NCBI RefSeq assembly: GCF_002709775.1 | Contig: NZ_PAQR01000008.1 | Location: 62,001-126,000 of the forward strand | Source: Thalassospira sp. | Lineage (GTDB): Bacteria; Pseudomonadota; Alphaproteobacteria; Rhodospirillales; Thalassospiraceae | Direction of reading: 5' to 3' | Length of the DNA stretch: 64,000 nt | In this document: positions 58,459 to 64,000 of the stretch, piece after piece | Layout: the number at the start of each line of letters is the position of its first letter | Position numbering within the stretch: the stretch's first letter is position 1 | Notes under the pieces: model-generated | What the model was told of the DNA's origin: nothing | The model's database searches: none | The model's input: only the letters and a program-made list of their open reading frames with translations | Position numbers and translations under genes: made by a program

Positions 58459-60399
58459 TTGATGAAGCCACCAGTTTCCCCCGAAAACCCGACCGGGGAT
58501 GATGCCCCGAAACGGGAAATCGGTTTGTCTCTGGAAGCAGAGCCAACCGAGGGCGGGGCAGCACGGGGTGTCGAGGCGATCAAAAATGCGCTGAAAACCA
58601 TGCCGGGATCGCCCGGTGTCTATCGCATGATCGATGACAAGGATCGTGTGCTTTATGTCGGCAAGGCCAAAAGCCTCAAGAAACGCGTGGTGTCCTATAC
58701 CCGCATCATGCAATTGCCGATCCGAATTGCCCGCATGGTGGCCCAGACGGTGCGGATGGAAATCATCACCACCCATACCGAGGCCGAAGCCCTTCTTCTT
58801 GAATCCAACCTGATCAAGAAGCTTAAACCGCGCTACAACATCCTGCTGCGCGATGACAAAAGCTTCCCCTATATTCTGATCACCGAGGATCACGACTATC
58901 CGCGCATCGTCAAACATCGTGGTGCACGCGCCAAGGATGGTAGTTGCTTTGGCCCGTTTGCCTCGGCCTGGGCGGTCAATAACACGATCAACCATCTGCA
59001 ACGCGCCTTTTTGCTGCGCTCCTGCACCGATGGGGTGTTTTCCAACCGCTCGCGCCCGTGTTTGCTCTATCAAATCAAACGCTGTGCCGCCCCTTGTGTC
59101 GATCGGATTTCCAAGCCGGAATATGACGAGCTTGTTGATATCTGCCGTGACTTCCTGACCGGGCGCAGCCAGAAAATCCTCAAGCAGCTTGAAGCTGACA
59201 TGATGGACGCATCGGAAAAGATGGAGTTCGAACAGGCCGCGATGTATCGCGACCGCATCCGCGCGCTCAGCCAGATCCGATCCCATCAGGACATCAATCT
59301 CGAAGGTGTCGAAGAGGCCGATGTTATTGCGCTCCATCAGGAAGGCGGGCAAAGCTGCGTGCAGGTCTTCTTCTTCCGCTCGGGCTCGAACTATGGCAAC
59401 CGGTCCTACTTCCCGCGCCATGAACAGTCCGCCGAAATCCCGGAAATCCTTTCGGCCTTTGTCGGGCAATTCTATGCCGACAAACCAGCCCCCAAGCAGA
59501 TCTTCCTGTCGCACGAAATCGAAGGTCACGAACTGGTTGAAACCGCGCTTGGCGTTAATAACGACCGTAAGATCGAATTGCTGGTCCCCAAGCGCGGCGG
59601 CAAGCGCAAGCTGGTCGAACATGCCCTGACCAATGCCAAGGATGCGCTGGGACGCCGTCTGGCCGAAAGTGCGACACAGCGCAAGTTGCTCGAAGACTTG
59701 GCCGACAAGCTTGATCTCGAAAGCACGCCCGAACGGATCGAGGTTTACGATAACTCCCACACCCAGGGCACCAACATGGTTGGTGGCATGATTGTCGCCG
59801 GGCCCGAAGGCTTCATGAAAAACGCCTATCGCAAATTCAACATCAAGGGCGATATCGCACCGGGTGATGACTTTGCCATGATGCGCGAAGTCCTGACCCG
59901 CCGTTTTGCCCGCGCGCAAAAAGAAGACCCGGACCGCGAAAACGGCACCTGGCCGGACCTGTGTCTGATTGACGGCGGTTTGGGGCAGCTCGGCGTTGCG
60001 CGCTCGGTTCTCGAAGATCTCGGGATCGAGGACGTCATGCTGGTCGGTGTCGCCAAGGGTGTGGATCGAAATGCCGGCAAGGAAGTTCTGCACATCCCCG
60101 GCAAGGCGCCCGTGCGCCTCGATATGAAGGACCCGGTGCTTTATTTCATTCAGCGCCTGCGCGACGAAGCCCACCGATGGGCGATTGGTACCCATCGGGC
60201 CAAACGCGCCAAGCAGATCGGCAAAAGTGTTCTGGATTCGGTGCCGGGCGTTGGCGGTGCGCGCAAAAAGGCACTTTTGCATCATTTCGGCTCCGCCCGC
60301 GGGGTGGCCGATGCAGGGCTTGCTGACTTGGAAGCCGTCGATGGCATCAGTGCCGCGCTCGCTCGAAAGATTTATGATCATTTCCACGAAGACAAATAG
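58459..60399 (+). CDS. uvrC: Excinuclease ABC subunit C
   Basis: GIY-YIG region MPGSPGVYRMIDDKDRVLYVGKAKSLKKRVVSYTR; UVR region FEQAAMYRDRIRAL; EVYDNSHTQGTNMVGGMIV; C-terminal HhH. Confidence 0.97.
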   Translation: MMKPPVSPENPTGDDAPKREIGLSLEAEPTEGGAARGVEAIKNALKTMPGSPGVYRMIDDKDRVLYVGKAKSLKKRVVSYTRIMQLPIRIARMVAQTVRMEIITTHTEAEALLLESNLIKKLKPRYNILLRDDKSFPYILITEDHDYPRIVKHRGARAKDGSCFGPFASAWAVNNTINHLQRAFLLRSCTDGVFSNRSRPCLLYQIKRCAAPCVDRISKPEYDELVDICRDFLTGRSQKILKQLEADMMDASEKMEFEQAAMYRDRIRALSQIRSHQDINLEGVEEADVIALHQEGGQSCVQVFFFRSGSNYGNRSYFPRHEQSAEIPEILSAFVGQFYADKPAPKQIFLSHEIEGHELVETALGVNNDRKIELLVPKRGGKRKLVEHALTNAKDALGRRLAESATQRKLLEDLADKLDLESTPERIEVYDNSHTQGTNMVGGMIVAGPEGFMKNAYRKFNIKGDIAPGDDFAMMREVLTRRFARAQKEDPDRENGTWPDLCLIDGGLGQLGVARSVLEDLGIEDVMLVGVAKGVDRNAGKEVLHIPGKAPVRLDMKDPVLYFIQRLRDEAHRWAIGTHRAKRAKQIGKSVLDSVPGVGGARKKALLHHFGSARGVADAGLADLEAVDGISAALARKIYDHFHEDK

Positions 60400-60682
60400 A
60401 AATATTGGCCACGCCGCTTTGGGCTGTGTCAGCGGCGCTATCTGCACGCGCAAAGATGGTGTCCTTCCGTCCCAATTGTCCGATTAACACAGGTGATATA
60501 CGTCACACGTGGACGATCAGGACAGAAATCGGGACGTTCGCGCATGTTGAAGCCAGCGGTTTGTACTTACTTACAATAACTGCACTCAGGTTTAGGTGCA
60601 TCTACCCCCAACGCCCAGATTGTCTTGATCTGCTCAGTCAGATGCACGTCGTCTTTTGTGTCAGTTATCTTGGATTTGTCAG

Positions 60683-61606
60683 ATGGATCCTCTTTCCGAT
60701 GTATTGTCGCTGTTGCGGCCCAAGAGCTACGTATCCTCGGGTTTTAGCGCCGGGGGCGAGTGGGCTATTGAATTCAACAAACAACATGACCGGATCAAAT
60801 GTTACTCGGTGGTATCGGGAACTGCGTGGCTCGCGGTTAAGGATGGGCCGCCGCCAACCTGTTTGAAAGAAGGCGATTGCTTTGTGTTGCCAAGAGGAAA
60901 ACCGTTTATTCTCGCAAGCGACTTGTCGGTGCCGACTGTTGATTCCAGTACTCTGTTCCCGCCACCGCAGCCGGGTGGGACTGTAGCCTGCAACGGCGGT
61001 GGAGACTTCTTCCTCGTCGGTAGCCGTTTCGCCGTTCACGGGAAAACAGCACCATCCCTACTGAGGATGCTGCCCGAGATCGTCCACATTCGTAAGGATT
61101 CTGAACGGGCTGCACTTCATTGGTCAATACAGCGCATGATTACGGAACTGAACGAGCGGAAACCGGGCAGTGACCTTATCGCGCAACATCTGGCACACAT
61201 GATTCTGGTGCAAGCGCTGCGGATTGAGTTAACCGAGAACAGTAACCATGACCTTGGCTGGTTTTCTGCACTTGCCGACCCCGGGCTGGGGCTGGCAATT
61301 CAGGCCATCCACTCAGATCCTGCCAGAAAATGGTCTCTGCAGGAGCTTTCGGCGTGCGCAGGGATGTCGCGATCAATATTTGCTCAGCGATTCAAAGAAA
61401 GAGTTGGTGAAACGCCGATCGAATACTTAACCCGATGGCGGATGTTATTGGCGGTGGATCGCCTTGAAAACTCGACCGACCCGGTGTCGTCCATTGCGCT
61501 GGCTGTGGGATATGAAGCAGAAAGCGCATTCAGCACAGCATTCAAGCGGGTAATGGGTACCTCGCCACGGCAATACAGTTTTAACCGGCAGGGTTCCGCT
61601 TTCTAG
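60683..61606 (+). CDS. AraC family transcriptional regulator (Cupin_6-type N-terminus)
   Basis: C-terminal HTH: WSLQELSACAGMSRSIFAQRFKERVGETPIEYLTRWRM...IALAVGYEAESAFSTAFKRVMGTSPRQYS. Confidence 0.92.
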   Translation: MDPLSDVLSLLRPKSYVSSGFSAGGEWAIEFNKQHDRIKCYSVVSGTAWLAVKDGPPPTCLKEGDCFVLPRGKPFILASDLSVPTVDSSTLFPPPQPGGTVACNGGGDFFLVGSRFAVHGKTAPSLLRMLPEIVHIRKDSERAALHWSIQRMITELNERKPGSDLIAQHLAHMILVQALRIELTENSNHDLGWFSALADPGLGLAIQAIHSDPARKWSLQELSACAGMSRSIFAQRFKERVGETPIEYLTRWRMLLAVDRLENSTDPVSSIALAVGYEAESAFSTAFKRVMGTSPRQYSFNRQGSAF

Positions 61607-61652
61607 GTTGCCTTCAGGAAATTCCCGATCCGTCCGATATCTGGCAAAGGTG

Positions 61653-61687
61653 CCGCCAACAGACCACAGGACTTTCGCTGTTGGCGG
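61653..61687. terminator. Hairpin downstream of the araC-like gene
   Basis: CCGCCAACAG ... CTGTTGGCGG (10-bp perfect stem), weak T-tract. Confidence 0.4.
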
Positions 61688-61716
61688 GTTTGCCTATCGC
61701 TAGGAATGACAAACCT

Positions 61717-61800
61717 GAATCTGAAGGGCGTCGTTGGAACGCCGAACGCGTGGGCTAACTGTTGCTTGGCGAGCGTTTCCAACGAGCACCCTTCAAATTC
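61717..61800. repeat. Long imperfect inverted repeat in a convergent intergenic region
   Basis: GAATCTGAAGGGCG-TCGTTGGAA-CGC (61717 on) vs reverse complement of 61773-61800, GAATTTGAAGGGTGCTCGTTGGAAACGC. Confidence 0.6.
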
Positions 61801-61817
61801 AATCGGCAGACAAGCTC

Positions 61818-64000
61818 CTACCCGTTTAGGGCTTCAAGTACCCTTTCAGGCAAGAATGGATAGTGCCGAAGACGTGCACCATCCGTCAAACGGGCAAAGG
61901 CGTTTGCAATCGCAGGGCCAATGGGCGGAAGCCCGACTTCACCCATACCGGATGGTTTTTGTGTCGGATCGCCAAGGATGGAAACCTCAACCTCGGGAAT
62001 TTCTGACATGCGTATGACGCGATAGGTGTCAAAGTTTCCTTCTTGGACTTCTCCATTTACCACGTTGATTTGCTCATATAGGGCATGACTGATGCCATGA
62101 GTGATTGCGCCTGTCATCTGCGCTTCAATATTCTGAGGTTGAATGGCAACGCCCGGATCGACGGAGGTCCAAACCTTGTGAACGCGGATTTGGCCATTTT
62201 CGCGATTAACCGATACTTCCGCGACTGCTGCGCAGTGAGCACCGAAGCTGTCTGAATAGGCCAGTCCAAGGGCGCGACCTTCACGCGGACGTGACCAGTC
62301 TGACATTTTTACTGTGTTTTCAATAACCTTACGTGCCCTTGGCTCCCCGGCAAGAAGCTCCAGACGCTGTTGGGCAGGGTCAATGTTACGGGTCGCTGCA
62401 ATTTCATCAATCACACATTCGACGGCAAATTTGGTATATCCACAGCCAACCGCGCGCCAATACCCGATATCAAGACCATTATCCTGTCGAAGATACTCAA
62501 CTTCGTGGGTGGGCATATCGTAATTGAAGTCTGCGCCCTCGGTGACAACGTCGTCCAGCCCACCTGCATCTTCGAATACTGGCGGCAATGTGCGTGCAAA
62601 AATGGAGTCCGCTGCAACACGGTGCTGCCATCCGCTGATGGCGCCAGACGACGTAAGTCCAACCCTGACATGTTGCGCAACCAAAGGACGATACTTGCCG
62701 TGACGGACATCGTCCTCGCGGCTCCAGACAACTTTCACCGGGCGCCCTTTGACTTCTTTTGCAAGCGAGACGGCATCATCCACAAAGTCCCTCTCTGCGC
62801 GGCGACCAAACCCACCGCCCAGCATTGTTGTATGGACTTTTACCTTGTCGGTTGTTGTTCCGGCGGTTTGTGCCGCAAACCCTTGCGTGAAAGTTGGACC
62901 TTGCGTCGGCGCCCAAACCTCGACCTCGTCGTCTGAAACAAGGGCTGTCGCATTCATTGGTTCCATCGTGGCGTGGTAAACGTGATCACTAAGGTAATCT
63001 GCTTCAATAAGGATATCAGATGACGCAATCGCTTGTGCCGCCTCACCCTTTTTAACTGCGTTTACCCCCGTTTGGGAAAGGTCGCTTCCGGCTTTTCGGT
63101 ATTCGTCGATAAGACTGGCGCTTGAGTAATTCCTGATCCGTGATCCGGTGGTCCACTCAATGGAAAGCATCTCCTTGGCGCGAATCGTTGCTTCAATCGT
63201 TTCACCTATTATGCCCACACCATAAGGCAGTCGTACGATTCTGGTGATACCCACAACGTTTTTGGCTTCGCTGTCGTCAATGGTCGCAGGCGTCTCGCCT
63301 TGGACAGGAGGACGGATTACAGCACCATAAAGCATATCAGGAAGTTGAACATCGATCCCGTATATCGCGCTGCCGTCTACTTTGGACGGAACATCAATGC
63401 GTGGAAGGTCTTGTTTGCCGATATAATGCCATTGTTCAGGCTGTTTCAGGTCGGTTTTGGAAATTTGCGGCAGCGGATCTGAGATTTTTCCAAGGCGTGA
63501 AATTTCACCATAGCTTATTCTGGTTTGTGTCGGGGTGTGGACAACCATGCCAGGTTCGGTATTAAGTTCCGTAACCGGTTTATCCAGAATTTCAGCCGCG
63601 CTGTGCAGCAGGATCATGCGGGTTTGCGCACCCACTAGGCGCAGAGGCTCATAATAGCCTCGTACTGTTTCACTCCCCCCGGTGAGCTGTATACCGTAAA
63701 ATCCCGGGTTTCCATATTTCTCTGCATCCGAGGGCGATTGAACAACTTTGACCTTGCTCCACTCGGCATCCATTTCGTCTGCAATCAACAATGGCAGGGT
63801 CGTCATAACACCCTGACCCATTTCAGAGGCAGGGGATATGATCGTTACCGTGCCGTCATGATCAATAGTGACCCAGGCATTCGGGCGATAGTTGCCTGCG
63901 GTTTCGGTCGCAATTGTCGCAGCAAAAGCCTGCGAAGCCAGATTTCCATAGCTGACTGCGATACCAACTGTCCCGGCAGTAATAAGAAAACTGCGGCGCG
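61818..64000 (-). CDS. Xanthine dehydrogenase-family molybdopterin-binding subunit (isoquinoline 1-oxidoreductase beta-like), Tat-exported; N-terminus beyond window
   Basis: RRSFLITAGTVGIAVSYGNLASQAFA Tat-like signal readable upstream of ORF-track start; EMGQGVMTTLPLLIADEMD; TMLGGGFGRRAERDFVDDA; YWRAVGCGYTKFAVECVIDEIA. Confidence 0.92.
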   Translation of the reverse strand, partial: RRSFLITAGTVGIAVSYGNLASQAFAATIATETAGNYRPNAWVTIDHDGTVTIISPASEMGQGVMTTLPLLIADEMDAEWSKVKVVQSPSDAEKYGNPGFYGIQLTGGSETVRGYYEPLRLVGAQTRMILLHSAAEILDKPVTELNTEPGMVVHTPTQTRISYGEISRLGKISDPLPQISKTDLKQPEQWHYIGKQDLPRIDVPSKVDGSAIYGIDVQLPDMLYGAVIRPPVQGETPATIDDSEAKNVVGITRIVRLPYGVGIIGETIEATIRAKEMLSIEWTTGSRIRNYSSASLIDEYRKAGSDLSQTGVNAVKKGEAAQAIASSDILIEADYLSDHVYHATMEPMNATALVSDDEVEVWAPTQGPTFTQGFAAQTAGTTTDKVKVHTTMLGGGFGRRAERDFVDDAVSLAKEVKGRPVKVVWSREDDVRHGKYRPLVAQHVRVGLTSSGAISGWQHRVAADSIFARTLPPVFEDAGGLDDVVTEGADFNYDMPTHEVEYLRQDNGLDIGYWRAVGCGYTKFAVECVIDEIAATRNIDPAQQRLELLAGEPRARKVIENTVKMSDWSRPREGRALGLAYSDSFGAHCAAVAEVSVNRENGQIRVHKVWTSVDPGVAIQPQNIEAQMTGAITHGISHALYEQINVVNGEVQEGNFDTYRVIRMSEIPEVEVSILGDPTQKPSGMGEVGLPPIGPAIANAFARLTDGARLRHYPFLPERVLEALNG

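Noticed and set aside
58402-60453. 683-aa minus-strand ORF opposite uvrC
   Set aside because: Fully antisense to an unmistakable uvrC; long antisense ORFs are expected from codon and GC bias, and the translation has no recognisable domain.
1-64000. CRISPR arrays, prophage, toxin-antitoxin or known defence cassettes
   Set aside because: No regularly spaced direct repeats and no cas, phage structural, TA or nuclease-defence gene motifs were found among the ORFs.

Overview
The window looks like ordinary alphaproteobacterial chromosome, probably Rhodospirillales and Thalassospira-like (inferred from gene content; not searched). It is densely coding. Recognisable genes and blocks are: secA (5'-truncated by the window); two tandem TPR/O-GlcNAc-transferase-like genes; mutT/NUDIX; a CinA-like gene; bluB; tRNA-Leu(UAA); a type II-like P-type ATPase; a TetR / PaaK-like ligase / enoyl-CoA hydratase operon; uppP; gltD-gltB; an orphan ABC solute-binding protein next to a hybrid histidine kinase; DksA-like, Crp/Fnr and NarXL-like regulators; pyc-glcDEF; pstSCAB-phoU-phoB; a CPA2 antiporter; a Ca2+/Na+ antiporter; an SDR-folB pair; uvrC; an AraC regulator; and a Tat-exported molybdenum hydroxylase (truncated by the window). 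No CRISPR, prophage, rRNA or complete transposase was seen. The items most worth a second look are: (1) a 264-bp element built of nested inverted repeats next to tRNA-Leu; (2) a 20-aa hydrophobic micro-ORF with a strong Shine-Dalgarno just upstream of the P-type ATPase; (3) a DnaA-box cluster flanking an AT-rich stretch between folB and uvrC; (4) an orphan 99-aa protein whose C-terminus resembles the FliG-binding tail of FliF, followed by an unrecognised 426-aa protein; (5) two neighbouring small proteins sharing a C-terminal RGTxxNIL motif; and (6) a GntR/PdhR-type operator and promoter upstream of pyc-glcDEF. All family calls come from reading translated motifs. No database search was run.
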